Positions 1 through 8,024 of a stretch of DNA of 32,117 nt are shown in pieces. The position numbers were made by a program, and so were the translations under genes. Under the pieces are notes generated by a model that did not search any database, was not told where the DNA came from, and saw only the letters and a program-made list of their open reading frames with translations. Source of the DNA: Methanosphaera stadtmanae (GTDB lineage Archaea; Methanobacteriota; Methanobacteria; Methanobacteriales; Methanobacteriaceae); contig SUTR01000028.1 in the NCBI GenBank assembly GCA_015062825.1, positions 1 to 32,117 of the forward strand. The letters are read 5' to 3'. Each line of letters opens with the position of its first letter. The first letter of the stretch is position 1.

Positions 1-157
1 GTATAATAAAAAATAGAATAATTTAAAAGGTTTAAATAAGAAAAGAAGCTAGTACATAATTTTGGTCAAAACTCAAAGTATGTAAAAAAAAAGTCCATAT
101 GATTACAGTACTACTTAGTTGTTATCCCCAACAATCATGAAAAAAATAAATAATCCC

Positions 158-166
158 TTTTGATAT
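158..166 (+). promoter_or_regulatory. TATA box for the aldo/keto reductase
   Basis: The sequence TTTGATATA lies about 40 bases before the ATG at 205. An archaeal start site about 25 bases downstream would fall near 188, leaving a leader of roughly 16 bases that still contains the SD-like AAAGG at 193-197. A small dyad, TTGTT-ATCCCC-AACAA (119-134), sits upstream of it. Nothing else was recognised in the first 204 bases. Inferred from spacing only. Confidence 0.4.
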
Positions 167-204
167 ACCCTATAATAACTGATTAGTAAATGAAAGGTTA
201 AATT

Positions 205-1245
205 ATGAAATATGTTAAATTAGGCAATAGTGACTTAAAAGTTAGTAAAGTGTGTATGGGCTGTATGGGTTTTGGAGATAGCAAAACGGGGATGCATTCA
301 TGGACATTGAATGAAGAAGAATCAAGTAAAATTATCAAATATGGTATTGACAATGGCATAAACTTCTTTGATACTGCTATAGGCTATCAGAATGGTACCA
401 GTGAACAATACTTGGGCAGAACCATTAAGGAATATGCCAGCCGTGAAGATATGGTAATAGCTACAAAGTTCTTACCTAGATCACAGGATGATATTAAAAA
501 CAACATCTCAGGAGAAGAACATATTAGACAAATGGCAAATAAAAGTCTTGAAAATCTGGGCCTTGACTATATAGATTTATACATTTATCATATGTGGGAC
601 TTTAACACACCTATCTATGACATATTAAATGGATTAAATCAATTGATAGATGAAGGCTTAGTAAAGCATATTGGTATATCCAATTGTTTTGCATGGCAAT
701 TGGCAAAGGCAAATGCAATAGCTAAAGAAAATGGATTTAAAGGATTTGTATCTGTACAGGGACATTATAATTTAATATTCAGAGAGGAAGAAAGGGAAAT
801 GATTCCCTATTGTTTAGAGGATAATATTGCTACAACACCATATAGTTCTCTGGCATCTGGAAGATTATCAAGACTTGGTGATGTAGATTCTAAACGATTA
901 AAAGAGGATGCATATGCAAAAACAAAATATGACAATACACAAAAAGAGGATAGTCAAATCATACAAAGAGTTAATGAAATTGCGCAGAAATATGATGTAT
1001 CCATGACGGAAGTATCACTTGCATGGCTGGAGTCAAAAGTGACATCTCCAATTGTAGGAGCAACAAAGATACATCATATTGACGGTGCTGTAGGCAGTGT
1101 CAACTTAACATTATCACAAGAGGACATTACATATCTAGAAGAGTTATATGTACCTCATAATTTAGTTGGTGTAATGGCAGATAACAAAGAGACATTAAAT
1201 GACAACAAGAAAGTATGGATGAAACATACAAAGGATAAAATTTAA
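205..1245 (+). CDS. Aldo/keto reductase
   Basis: Probable cytoplasmic NAD(P)H-dependent oxidoreductase of the aldo/keto reductase superfamily, a TIM-barrel family that reduces aldehydes and ketones. The expected catalytic tetrad is visible: Asp56 in FFDTA, Tyr61, Lys88 in ATKF and His129 in YIYHMWD. The N-terminal MKYVKLGNSDLKVSKVCMG and the late LAWLESKVTSPIVGATK segment (cofactor-binding region in the family) are typical. At 346 residues it is full length. The ATG is preceded by AAAGG at suitable spacing. It is a single-gene unit, with its own TATA box and a T8 tract at 1260-1267, convergent with the ribosomal operon. The physiological substrate cannot be read from sequence. The family is widespread in gut bacteria, so lateral acquisition is possible but not shown. 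Confidence 0.93.
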   Translation: MKYVKLGNSDLKVSKVCMGCMGFGDSKTGMHSWTLNEEESSKIIKYGIDNGINFFDTAIGYQNGTSEQYLGRTIKEYASREDMVIATKFLPRSQDDIKNNISGEEHIRQMANKSLENLGLDYIDLYIYHMWDFNTPIYDILNGLNQLIDEGLVKHIGISNCFAWQLAKANAIAKENGFKGFVSVQGHYNLIFREEEREMIPYCLEDNIATTPYSSLASGRLSRLGDVDSKRLKEDAYAKTKYDNTQKEDSQIIQRVNEIAQKYDVSMTEVSLAWLESKVTSPIVGATKIHHIDGAVGSVNLTLSQEDITYLEELYVPHNLVGVMADNKETLNDNKKVWMKHTKDKI

Positions 1246-1259
1246 AATTCACACTCTTA

Positions 1260-1267
1260 TTTTTTTT
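1260..1267 (+). terminator. T-tract terminator after the aldo/keto reductase
   Basis: Eight T residues begin 14 bases after the stop codon. Archaeal RNA polymerase terminates on oligo-T in the non-template strand, so this is the probable end of the transcript. Confidence 0.5.
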
Positions 1268-1516
1268 AATAAAAAAAGCATCATGTAAAATATTTTATCA
1301 TCAAGAATTATAATAAATGTATCATTTAAACATTAAGTTATTATCATAACTATTAAAATAATAAAATAACAAGTTATTAAAATTAAATGGTAATATGATA
1401 AATAAAAAAATAATCTTAGAAAATACATATGTCAAGAGAAAATAAGATAAATTAATATTCAAAAATCTAATCAACATAAAAAATAATTTCTATAATAAAC
1501 TTTAAAAAAGAGATTC
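1268..1516. other. AT-rich intergenic region, nothing recognised
   Basis: Spacer between the convergent aldo/keto reductase and L14e genes. It is almost entirely A and T. I saw no reading frame, RNA gene or convincing repeat in it beyond the flanking T tracts. Confidence 0.6.
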
Positions 1517-1551
1517 AAAAAAAAATAAAAAATTAAAATGTTAAAAAAAAA
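1517..1551 (-). terminator. Terminator of the ribosomal operon (two T9 tracts)
   Basis: Reading the minus strand past the L14e stop there is a short AAGCTT/CTTATAAG-rich stretch, then a run of nine T (1543-1551) and a second run of nine T (1517-1525). Two successive oligo-T tracts are a good archaeal terminator for a long operon. Confidence 0.55.
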
Positions 1552-1576
1552 TAAGTAAGTGATAAAAAGCTTAAAC

Positions 1577-1798
1577 TTATAAGTTAGCTAAAGCTTCTTT
1601 AACTGCTTCAATATCATCAGATACTTCTACAGTTGCATCCACTGGTTCTAAGTGTTTAATGTTACATCTTTTGTTTTTAACTTCATTTCCAACGATTTCA
1701 ACAAAGTTTTCATCAATAACATCTACAATAACACATTTTTTCCCAGATTCTCTTCCTGCGATTTTAACACATACTCTTCCTTTTTCTATTGCTGGCAT
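1577..1798 (-). CDS. rpl14e: Ribosomal protein L14e (eL14)
   Basis: Small archaeal/eukaryotic-type large-subunit protein with a KOW/SH3-like fold. MPAIEKGRVCVKIAGRESGK followed by CVIVDVIDENFVEIVG is the family signature, as is NIKHLEPVD. I set the start at the ATG at 1798 (73 residues). The longer in-frame GTG at 1807 lies inside the AGGTGAG SD site, so it is a decoy. It is the last gene of the operon and follows cmk closely. In many Euryarchaeota this gene precedes cbf5/truB; here it is followed by oligo-T tracts and a convergent gene. Confidence 0.95.
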   Translation of the reverse strand: MPAIEKGRVCVKIAGRESGKKCVIVDVIDENFVEIVGNEVKNKRCNIKHLEPVDATVEVSDDIEAVKEALANL

Positions 1799-1807
1799 AT
1801 TTCTCAC

Positions 1808-2332
1808 CTATTTATTTTTCTTATTAATACAATTTATTATTAATTCTACAGTAGCTTCTTCATCAAAAGATTCGGTATTAATAATAAGATCATATATTGA
1901 TAAGTCATCTATATCAATATTATGAATCTCCATGTACCGTTTTCTTTCGCTACTTGTTCTTTCTTTAATTTCACGATTAACTGTATCTATGTCTTTGTCT
2001 TCTCTGTAACAAATACGTTCTGCACGAATGTTATCCGGAGCCATAAGCCATATTCGATAGTCAGCATCACAGAAGTGTGCTGATAATCTACCTTCTACAA
2101 TTAAATCATCTGCTGACGCAGCTATTTCTGCTTGTTTCTTATCTAAAGCTTTATCAATTTCATCATTACCTTCAGCAAACTCATTAAACTGAATCAAATC
2201 CATATTATGTTCAACCGCTAACATTCTAAATACATCACCCGCTGAATTAAATGGAATATCTAACTTTTGGGATAAATTCTTAGCAGCTGTAGATGTTCCA
2301 GTTCCAGCGAGTCCACCTATAGTAATAATCAT
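1808..2332 (-). CDS. cmk: Cytidylate kinase, archaeal type
   Basis: Phosphorylates CMP (and probably dCMP) with ATP in pyrimidine nucleotide metabolism; cytoplasmic. The N-terminal phosphate-binding loop [10 protein letters not shown] (residues 6-15) has Thr where classical Walker A motifs have Lys, as is usual in archaeal Cmk. [12 protein letters not shown] and the basic lid segment [16 protein letters not shown] are also diagnostic. The length of 174 residues is normal. The ATG overlaps the TGA of L34e by four bases (ATGA), which indicates translational coupling. The position between L34e and L14e is the conserved archaeal arrangement. Confidence 0.95.
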   Translation of the reverse strand: MIITIGGLAGTGTSTAAKNLSQKLDIPFNSAGDVFRMLAVEHNMDLIQFNEFAEGNDEIDKALDKKQAEIAASADDLIVEGRLSAHFCDADYRIWLMAPDNIRAERICYREDKDIDTVNREIKERTSSERKRYMEIHNIDIDDLSIYDLIINTESFDEEATVELIINCINKKNK

Positions 2333-2598
2333 AATGATCTAGCCTCTTCTTTGAATAACTGTTTAGTACAGTTAGTACATAAATTTCCACCATATGGTCT
2401 GTTAGGAGTTCTTTTATTTTTGGAAATTTTCCTAATTTCATATGGTCTTCCACGTGGTACTGCATCTAATACTTTACCACATTTTGCACATACATGTTTA
2501 GAAGGTTTTTTCTTCTTGTAATGTACTACTCTTCTTCCTCCAGGAACTCTTTTTTGAACTTTCTTAAATGTTCCTGTTCTATATCTTGGTGCAGGCAT
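2329..2598 (-). CDS. rpl34e: Ribosomal protein L34e (eL34)
   Basis: Large-subunit protein of 89 residues. It has the typical [14 protein letters not shown] start and [20 protein letters not shown] core. Two CxxC pairs (Cys37/Cys40 and Cys74/Cys77) form a zinc ribbon. The ATG has a strong SD, AAAGGAGGAAG. The gap of 107 bases upstream, before the EMC3-like gene, is one of the longer ones in the operon and carries repeats (separate entry), so an internal promoter or processing site here is possible. Confidence 0.96.
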   Translation of the reverse strand: MPAPRYRTGTFKKVQKRVPGGRRVVHYKKKKPSKHVCAKCGKVLDAVPRGRPYEIRKISKNKRTPNRPYGGNLCTNCTKQLFKEEARSL

Positions 2599-2632
2599 TA
2601 GTCTTCCTCCTTTTAAATTAATATAATTACCA

Positions 2633-2699
2633 GGTTATTCTTGTCCCTTTAAACCTAATAATTTCATAACATTTCATAACATATAACTAGATTAATCTA
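2633..2699 (-). repeat. Structured spacer before L34e: dyads and a 10-base tandem repeat
   Basis: The spacer between the EMC3-like gene and L34e holds AGGTT (2633-2637) facing AACCT (2652-2656), a perfect tandem duplication of ATTTCATAAC (2661-2680), and a 12-bp perfect palindrome TAGATTAATCTA (2688-2699) just after the upstream stop codon. The role is unknown; transcript processing or a leader structure is a guess. Confidence 0.4.
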
Positions 2700-2705
2700 A
2701 TTATT

Positions 2706-3242
2706 TTATATTGTTTTCATACCCATTAATCTTCTAAGTGCAAATGAAATTGCAAATGAACATAAAATGTACCATCCAAAGAAGTTAATTGTCAATGGAT
2801 CAGTTTGAGTCCATATGATATTCCATATTGGCATGAGCAATAAATAAAATTGTGATGATGCAATATGAATTTGCATATGACTAATAGCATAGTTTCCAAC
2901 CATACCATAATAAATTACTAAGATAGGAATCATTGTAATTAAGGTAGGTTTAAACTGCATGACCATTAAATCTTTCTGTTTAGGCATGAAATCCATTTGT
3001 TTTTTCTGAACTTTAGCTAAAGCTTTAGGATCACCTGATTTTTGAGCTTCCCTGAGTTCACTTTGAATCTCTTTCATCTCTGCTTGCATTTCTTCCATTT
3101 TATCATAATCAATTAGAAGTTTCTGCAATACTGTAATAAATAATGCAATAAGTCCTGCAATAAATAGTACAGTTAAGATTGGATTATCAGGTGTAGGATC
3201 CAATGCTATTAACGGTCCTAAAACTGAATCTAAAAATGACAT
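2706..3242 (-). CDS. EMC3/TMCO1-like (DUF106) Oxa1-superfamily membrane protein
   Basis: Archaeal relative of YidC/Oxa1/Alb3, EMC3 and Get1, thought to help insert membrane proteins. Visible architecture: an N-terminal transmembrane segment (about residues 17-42), a charged coiled-coil region rich in Glu, Lys and Gln (about 45-90), a second segment (about 97-120), a hydrophobic stretch around 128-145 and a C-terminal segment (about 150-172). The length of 178 residues fits the family. The ATG is preceded by GAGGATTG. Its place beside secY and adk is conserved in Euryarchaeota and supports a role in the membrane insertion pathway. The exact client range is not known from sequence. Confidence 0.85.
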   Translation of the reverse strand: MSFLDSVLGPLIALDPTPDNPILTVLFIAGLIALFITVLQKLLIDYDKMEEMQAEMKEIQSELREAQKSGDPKALAKVQKKQMDFMPKQKDLMVMQFKPTLITMIPILVIYYGMVGNYAISHMQIHIASSQFYLLLMPIWNIIWTQTDPLTINFFGWYILCSFAISFALRRLMGMKTI

Positions 3243-3258
3243 TATTCAATCCTCAAAT

Positions 3259-3816
3259 TTATGATAAAATATCAACAATATCATTTACTGCATCATCTAA
3301 ACCATTATCATGGTTTTGAACTATTGAAACAGTTGCACCTGTTAATACTGCATAAGTCATAGCAGTTGATTTTGCAACACTTTGATGTAAATCTATATCT
3401 TCAGCATATTCCTGATCACGTACACGAGTATCATCAGTCATTCTTCTGTACATGATTTCACTAGGACTTGCTTCAACTAAGATAAACTGTGTTGGTTTTA
3501 ATTCATCAAGAACCCATACTGGTAATCCTGGAAGGAAACCTTTTGGAGTTTTAATAGAACAATGTGTATCAATGATAACATCATCATTTTCTGCCATTTG
3601 ATGAATTCTTTCTGCTGCTTGTTTTTGCACTTCTTTTTGTATTTCAGGATCTAGTTTACGCATATCATCACGTGATTCAACTAATCCTTTTTCTTCTGCA
3701 ATTTCAAACATTATATTTCCATAATTAATGTTAACATAATCGACTTTTTCTAAAACTTTATTTAATACTGTGGTACTACCAGTACCAGGTATACCTGCAA
3801 GTACTACTATGTTCAT
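3259..3816 (-). CDS. adkA: Adenylate kinase, archaeal AdkA type
   Basis: Converts AMP plus ATP to two ADP. The loop LAGIPGTGSTTV near the N-terminus lacks the usual Walker A Lys, as in other archaeal AdkA enzymes. VIIDTHCSIKTPKGFLPGLP and FILVEASPSEIMYRRMTDDTR are family-typical AMP-binding and lid regions. I chose the ATG at 3816 (185 residues), giving MNIVVLAGIPG. An ATG one codon earlier (3819) is equally in frame, and the GTG at 3825 lies within the SD-like AAGTGA. It sits between secY and the EMC3-like gene, the conserved archaeal location. Confidence 0.94.
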   Translation of the reverse strand: MNIVVLAGIPGTGSTTVLNKVLEKVDYVNINYGNIMFEIAEEKGLVESRDDMRKLDPEIQKEVQKQAAERIHQMAENDDVIIDTHCSIKTPKGFLPGLPVWVLDELKPTQFILVEASPSEIMYRRMTDDTRVRDQEYAEDIDLHQSVAKSTAMTYAVLTGATVSIVQNHDNGLDDAVNDIVDILS

Positions 3817-3880
3817 CATAATCACTTCATTTTATCTAAAATATTTTATTTGTTAAAAAAGATGATAAGAAATTAATATC

Positions 3881-5230
3881 TTATTCATCTCCTAAGAATT
3901 TTCTTAACATTGGATGCATATCCATTAATTGTTCTTTAGCTATTTCTTCGTATAGCCTGTAAACAACACCAACAGTCAATAGTACACCGGTACCTCCACC
4001 TAATGCACCAGTTAAATCTGCTGCGAATGCAAGTACACCTACAAATGCACCACCTAATACTGTGATAGTTGGAATATACTTGTTAAGTATTCTTTTAAAT
4101 TGTACTTTACTACTTCTGAAACCAGGTACTTGAACACCCATATTTGACAATTGTGATGCCACTTGTTTTGGTCCAATACCACTAATTTCAACCCATAATA
4201 ATGCAAATAATATTGAAAGTCCAATAAATACTATGGCATATATTAATACTTTTAACGGATCAGTTAAAAGTACTGATATATTTGAAGGTGTTGTTAAGTA
4301 ATAAGCTATACCACTTATTGCTTGACCTTGTGATACTTCTCCGAGTATAGGGAATCCTGCTGATTGGAATATTCCTGCAAATAATTGTACATTTAAGAGT
4401 AATGCACTTGTTAATATAACAGGCATGTTACTTGCATATACAAATTTAAGAGGATATTTTGATCTTGCTCCTTTTACTCCACCATAGGATAATGGAATTT
4501 CCACTCTCATACATTCAGCATATACTACTACAAGGAATACTATAATTGTAGCAAGCACTGGTATTAATAGATTGAATTGTGGTTGTCCTGTCATTAAGGA
4601 ATAGATGAAGTTTGGTATTCTACCTGCTGGTGCTGCAGAACCTGTTGCTGGTAGGAAGTTAAATGTTCCTATAAGTATTTGTTGGGATACTCCTGCGGCA
4701 ATGAATAATCCAATACCACTACCGAATCCCCATTTACTTACAACTTCATCCAAGTAAATGATAATTAATCCACCTAATACCATCTGAATGATAAGTATAA
4801 TTGTATATTCACCACTTATTGGTGGAAGAGAACCTGTTACTACAAGAACTGCTCCCTCAAATAATGTGAATAATATAGCTAATAATTTTTGAGTTCCTTG
4901 GAATGCAGCTTTATCTTCTGGACTAGATAAATCCAAATTAATAAGTTTACCACCTACTAATAACTGCATTACAATTGATGCAGTAACTATAGGACCAATA
5001 CCCAATGTAAGTATTGAACCGAAGCTACCTGCCATTACTGATCTTAACTGTGCAAATTGATCTATAGCTGTAGGACTAAGACCGTACAAAGATACTTCAG
5101 TTAAAATGAAGTATAATACTAGTATAATTGCTGTCCATTTTAATTTATCTTTGAATCCAAGTTTCTTCTCAGGATTAATAACTTGGGGAAGAATTGAATA
5201 AAATGGTTTGATACTGTCTAGAGCTGACAT
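3881..5230 (-). CDS. secY: Protein translocase subunit SecY
   Basis: Channel-forming subunit (Sec61 alpha homologue) of the SecYE-beta translocon in the cytoplasmic membrane. About ten transmembrane segments can be counted through its 449 residues. FGSGIGLFIAAGVSQQIL, YAECMRVEIPLSYGGVKGARSKYPLKF (cytoplasmic loop) and PGFRSSK are recognisable conserved stretches. I set the start at the ATG at 5230 (MSALDSIKPFYSILPQVINP), which has GTGGGGA six bases upstream; an in-frame TTG at 5257 would only add a polar tail. It follows L15, as in most archaeal and bacterial spc operons. Confidence 0.97.
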   Translation of the reverse strand: MSALDSIKPFYSILPQVINPEKKLGFKDKLKWTAIILVLYFILTEVSLYGLSPTAIDQFAQLRSVMAGSFGSILTLGIGPIVTASIVMQLLVGGKLINLDLSSPEDKAAFQGTQKLLAILFTLFEGAVLVVTGSLPPISGEYTIILIIQMVLGGLIIIYLDEVVSKWGFGSGIGLFIAAGVSQQILIGTFNFLPATGSAAPAGRIPNFIYSLMTGQPQFNLLIPVLATIIVFLVVVYAECMRVEIPLSYGGVKGARSKYPLKFVYASNMPVILTSALLLNVQLFAGIFQSAGFPILGEVSQGQAISGIAYYLTTPSNISVLLTDPLKVLIYAIVFIGLSILFALLWVEISGIGPKQVASQLSNMGVQVPGFRSSKVQFKRILNKYIPTITVLGGAFVGVLAFAADLTGALGGGTGVLLTVGVVYRLYEEIAKEQLMDMHPMLRKFLGDE

Positions 5231-5274
5231 TTTTTTCCCCACGGAACAGTTTTCCAAATAAAACAGAAATCAAA

Positions 5275-5712
5275 TTATATGATTTCTGCTACTCCTCCTG
5301 CACTTTCAATTTTTTCTATTGCACTTTTAGAGAATTTTGGTGATTTAATAACCATAGATGTGGATAAGTTACCTTTTCCTAATACTTTATTGTAACCTAA
5401 TTCAGTTACGTCAAGTACTATTTGTCCATCTTCTTTAGTAGCTATTTCGTCTGCTAAAAGTTTTTCTATTTCATTATCAATGTATGATAAATTAATAGGT
5501 TTGAATTGCTGGATAGTTTTTTGAGGACGTTTAAATCCATATTTACCAAAGTGGTTAGGATCATTGATAACCATCCAAGTCCAGTGATGTTTGTTTCCAC
5601 CAGCTTGTCCACGACCTCCACGGTGACCTGCACCTCTTCTTTTCTTAGTACATCCACCACCAACAGATCTTGAACCTCGTAGTTTTCTGATTTTTCTTGT
5701 TTTTCTAATCAT
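5275..5712 (-). CDS. rpl15p: Ribosomal protein L15 (uL15)
   Basis: Large-subunit protein. It has the strongly basic, glycine-rich N-terminus (MIRKTRKIRKLRGSRSVGGG, then GAGHRGGRGQAGGNKHHW) typical of archaeal L15 and the C-terminal LGKGNLSTSMVIKSPKFSKSA segment. The start is set at the ATG at 5712 (145 residues): the upstream in-frame GTG at 5721 is part of the SD AGGTG. It lies between L30 and secY. Confidence 0.96.
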   Translation of the reverse strand: MIRKTRKIRKLRGSRSVGGGCTKKRRGAGHRGGRGQAGGNKHHWTWMVINDPNHFGKYGFKRPQKTIQQFKPINLSYIDNEIEKLLADEIATKEDGQIVLDVTELGYNKVLGKGNLSTSMVIKSPKFSKSAIEKIESAGGVAEII

Positions 5713-5729
5713 ATTGGACACCTGCTAAT

Positions 5730-6188
5730 TTAGATCATTTTTAAGAGTAATTCATTAATGTTTTCTGATCTGTAACCAAGTGAACCACCTTCATTGAAGG
5801 ATTTTTTGGTATTTTCATATCCTTTACGAGGTGGGTTTAAACGGAATATTGGTTTTAAACCAGAATCTTTGAGAGTTGTTTCACCGTTAAATAAAGCTGT
5901 TGCTAATTCATCAACATTAGCATAATCAGTGTTTTCTTGAACATATTCATCAGTAACTCTTTTGTTACCAGGTAATCTTCCTCTTTGGGATACTAATACT
6001 TTAAGAGTTTCTTCTGAAATTTCTCCCCATGTAATGTAGTCTTTACCTTTTTGTAACATTCCTTTGTAACTATCGTTTTCAGGAATTATTACACAATGAC
6101 TGATTCTTGTAAGGTTAAGATAATTAAGGTTGTCCGCAAGTTTTCTTTTAATACCTGTTCTTCCACGAACTCTTATTACTGCATACAT
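5730..6188 (-). CDS. rpl30p: Ribosomal protein L30 (uL30)
   Basis: Large-subunit protein of 152 residues, the long archaeal/eukaryotic (L7-type) form. MYAVIRVRGRTGIKRKLADN is the recognisable N-terminal RNA-binding region. FRLNPPRKGYENTKKSFNEGGSLGYRSENIN marks the archaeal C-terminal extension. The ATG is preceded by GAGGTG. Confidence 0.96.
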   Translation of the reverse strand: MYAVIRVRGRTGIKRKLADNLNYLNLTRISHCVIIPENDSYKGMLQKGKDYITWGEISEETLKVLVSQRGRLPGNKRVTDEYVQENTDYANVDELATALFNGETTLKDSGLKPIFRLNPPRKGYENTKKSFNEGGSLGYRSENINELLLKMI

Positions 6189-6204
6189 AATAACACCTCA
6201 TTAT

Positions 6205-6888
6205 TTAATCTAATACTCCAAGAGCAGCTAGATCTTCTTGGCTTGATTTAACACTAGATAATTCTTTAAGTGCTTCAAATACAGCACGTGCAAAGTTAAT
6301 AGTGGTTTGAGTTTGTCCTCTTGTCATTGACCATACATCAGCTATACCTGCTAATGAGAGGATAGTTTTACCAACATTACCAATTGCTAATCCTACACCT
6401 CCAGGTGCTGGAATAAGGGTAACATTTACACTACTCATTTTACCGTCTACTTTGAAAGGAACTGTGTGTTTTCTTCCACAGACACAACCCCAATCTCCAC
6501 AACCTCTTCTTACTTTGATGATGTTGTGTTTTGCATTATCTACAGCTTTTCTTATAGCTGGACCTACTTCTTGAGATTTACCTTCTCCAAGTCCAACATA
6601 TCCTTTTCTGTTACCTACTGCTACAATTACTCTAAAGTTAACTTTTCTACCAGATTTATGCATTCTTTGAACAAGGTTAACATCCATAACTTCTTCTTCA
6701 AGATCTGGTAATAGTGCGTCAACAATTTCAATTTCCATTATTGGAAGGCCTTTTTCTAATATTTGATCAATATCAGTTATTTCGCCATCTTTAACTTTCT
6801 GTCCAAGTTCAGTTTTTGGAGTCCAATTTTCCACGTTGAACCTGTTAGGAGAGTTTTTATTGTTTGATCTATTTGATCTTTTGCTCAT
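6205..6888 (-). CDS. rps5p: Ribosomal protein S5 (uS5)
   Basis: Small-subunit protein of 227 residues that contributes to decoding accuracy. It has the double-stranded RNA-binding-like S5 domain (FRVIVAVGNRKGYVGLGEGK) and the C-terminal S5 fold (PAPGGVGLAIGNVGKTILSLAGI). Between them lies the archaeal Cys-rich insertion with Cys130, Cys135 and Cys137 (RRGCGDWGCVCGRKHTVPF). The N-terminal 20 residues are Asn/Ser/Arg-rich. The ATG overlaps the TGA of L18 by four bases and has GAGG upstream. Confidence 0.97.
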   Translation of the reverse strand: MSKRSNRSNNKNSPNRFNVENWTPKTELGQKVKDGEITDIDQILEKGLPIMEIEIVDALLPDLEEEVMDVNLVQRMHKSGRKVNFRVIVAVGNRKGYVGLGEGKSQEVGPAIRKAVDNAKHNIIKVRRGCGDWGCVCGRKHTVPFKVDGKMSSVNVTLIPAPGGVGLAIGNVGKTILSLAGIADVWSMTRGQTQTTINFARAVFEALKELSSVKSSQEDLAALGVLD

Positions 6889-7466
6889 TGTGTTGCCTCA
6901 TCTATTTTTTCTTTAACGCTATCGAAATGATCTGGTATTTCCATTGGAGATAATCCACATCTTATATAATTTGCGAATTTAGCATTTCTTTCTTCTTCAT
7001 CCATACTTTCTGCATATTCTGCAATATGTTCTCCTCTGATTCTTGAATCATCAGGTAATATAGAATCATTATGAGGTATCCATAATCCAGCATCTAAAGC
7101 TCCTTTGAGTACTGCATATATTTTTGTACCTTTGATTGAAGGTTGTAAACCGATATCTAATATGGTTTCATCATAGTCTTCATTAAGAGCTTTTTTACCG
7201 AATAAGTATCCAGTAAGATAAGCAGCAGATGTGTTTTTACCATTACCTAACCATCCATAATTTTTTAGTTGTTTGGATGTTGCTGAAACTAATGTTTCAT
7301 CTCCATTGTCTCCAACTTTAATTAATTGAGTAATGGTATGATTTGATGTTACTCTAACAACCATTCGTGTTTTATCAAGGTCAACTAATTTATATCTTTT
7401 GTTATAATTAGTTTTTCCTTCTCTTCGTCTTTTGAATTGAACTTTGTATGTTGCTCCTCGTGCCAC
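6885..7466 (-). CDS. rpl18p: Ribosomal protein L18 (uL18)
   Basis: 5S-rRNA-binding large-subunit protein of 193 residues. MARGATYKVQFKRRREGKTNY, then KRYKLVDLDKTRMVVR and YLTGYLFGKKAL are typical of archaeal L18. The start codon is GTG at 7466, supported by GGGGG about nine bases upstream; no ATG fits. Its stop overlaps the S5 start (ATGA). Confidence 0.96.
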   Translation of the reverse strand: MARGATYKVQFKRRREGKTNYNKRYKLVDLDKTRMVVRVTSNHTITQLIKVGDNGDETLVSATSKQLKNYGWLGNGKNTSAAYLTGYLFGKKALNEDYDETILDIGLQPSIKGTKIYAVLKGALDAGLWIPHNDSILPDDSRIRGEHIAEYAESMDEEERNAKFANYIRCGLSPMEIPDHFDSVKEKIDEATQ

Positions 7467-7469
7467 TTT

Positions 7470-7928
7470 CTATTCCCCCGTTTCTTTTAACATTCCGTGG
7501 TCTTTAGCATAAGTTTTCATGTATGATTTACTTCTGAATGATCCACCTTTTGCCATGTTATATAATTTACGGTATGTAGTTCTATCAATTTCATCGTTAG
7601 CACGCATATCTTTAAGAACAACCCTTAAAGAACGGATGGTACTCATCCATGCTTGTTTCTTAGGAGTTCTAGCTTTTTTAGCCCCTTTGATACTACCATG
7701 GCCTTTTCTTCTTCCTTTACGTTTTTGTTCAGCATTCTTTTTGCTTCTGTAACTGCTTATTCCAGTAGCCGGTTTTGCTTTGATAACACCATCATTAATC
7801 AAAGCTTTGATACTATTTCTTGTAATTGCTCTGGAAACCTCTTCCATATGTTCAGGGTCAATCCATACTCTGTTAACCCCTACTTTAAGAATCTTTGCAG
7901 CTAATTTTTTCTGTGTAGTAAGATTCAT
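7470..7928 (-). CDS. rpl19e: Ribosomal protein L19e (eL19)
   Basis: Archaeal/eukaryotic large-subunit protein of 152 residues. MNLTTQKKLAAKILKVGVNR and VWIDPEHMEEVSRAITRN, then the basic RKGRRKGHGSIKGAKKAR, are signature segments. The ATG is preceded by a near-perfect SD, AGGAGG. The spacer before it (about 90 bases) is long for this operon and carries a three-tier inverted repeat (separate entry). Confidence 0.97.
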   Translation of the reverse strand: MNLTTQKKLAAKILKVGVNRVWIDPEHMEEVSRAITRNSIKALINDGVIKAKPATGISSYRSKKNAEQKRKGRRKGHGSIKGAKKARTPKKQAWMSTIRSLRVVLKDMRANDEIDRTTYRKLYNMAKGGSFRSKSYMKTYAKDHGMLKETGE

Positions 7929-7956
7929 GAAAATCCTCCTAAATATATAAATAAAT

Positions 7957-8024
7957 AATTAAGATTAATAGACATCCACAGTCCATAAGACTATAAGACT
8001 TATTCTATAATTTCAATCTTAATT
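7957..8024 (-). ncRNA. Predicted three-tier stem in the L32e-L19e spacer
   Basis: AATTAAGATT (7957-7966) and AATCTTAATT (8015-8024) are a perfect 10-bp inverted repeat. Inside, ATAGA (7968-7972) pairs with TCTAT (8004-8008), and AGTC (7980-7983) can pair with GACT (7989-7992 or 7997-8000). The outer arm contains the L32e stop codon (8019-8021). The transcript could therefore fold into a long stem just before the L19e SD site. Whether it is an autoregulatory site, a processing site or chance is not known. Confidence 0.45.

Noticed and set aside
119-134. TTGTT-ATCCCC-AACAA dyad upstream of the aldo/keto reductase
   Set aside because: Only five base pairs; such short arms are expected often by chance, and position relative to the TATA box is not telling.
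1652-1925. Two plus-strand open frames over L14e and cmk
   Set aside because: Opposite strand of well-supported genes, hydrophobic low-complexity products, and no SD site.
2303-2315. Missing Walker A lysine in cmk (and in adkA)
   Set aside because: The Lys-to-Thr/Ser change is usual in archaeal Cmk and AdkA, so it is not a sign of inactivation.
5466-5663. Minus-strand frame within L15 in another phase
   Set aside because: Shadow of L15; the in-phase protein matches the family throughout.
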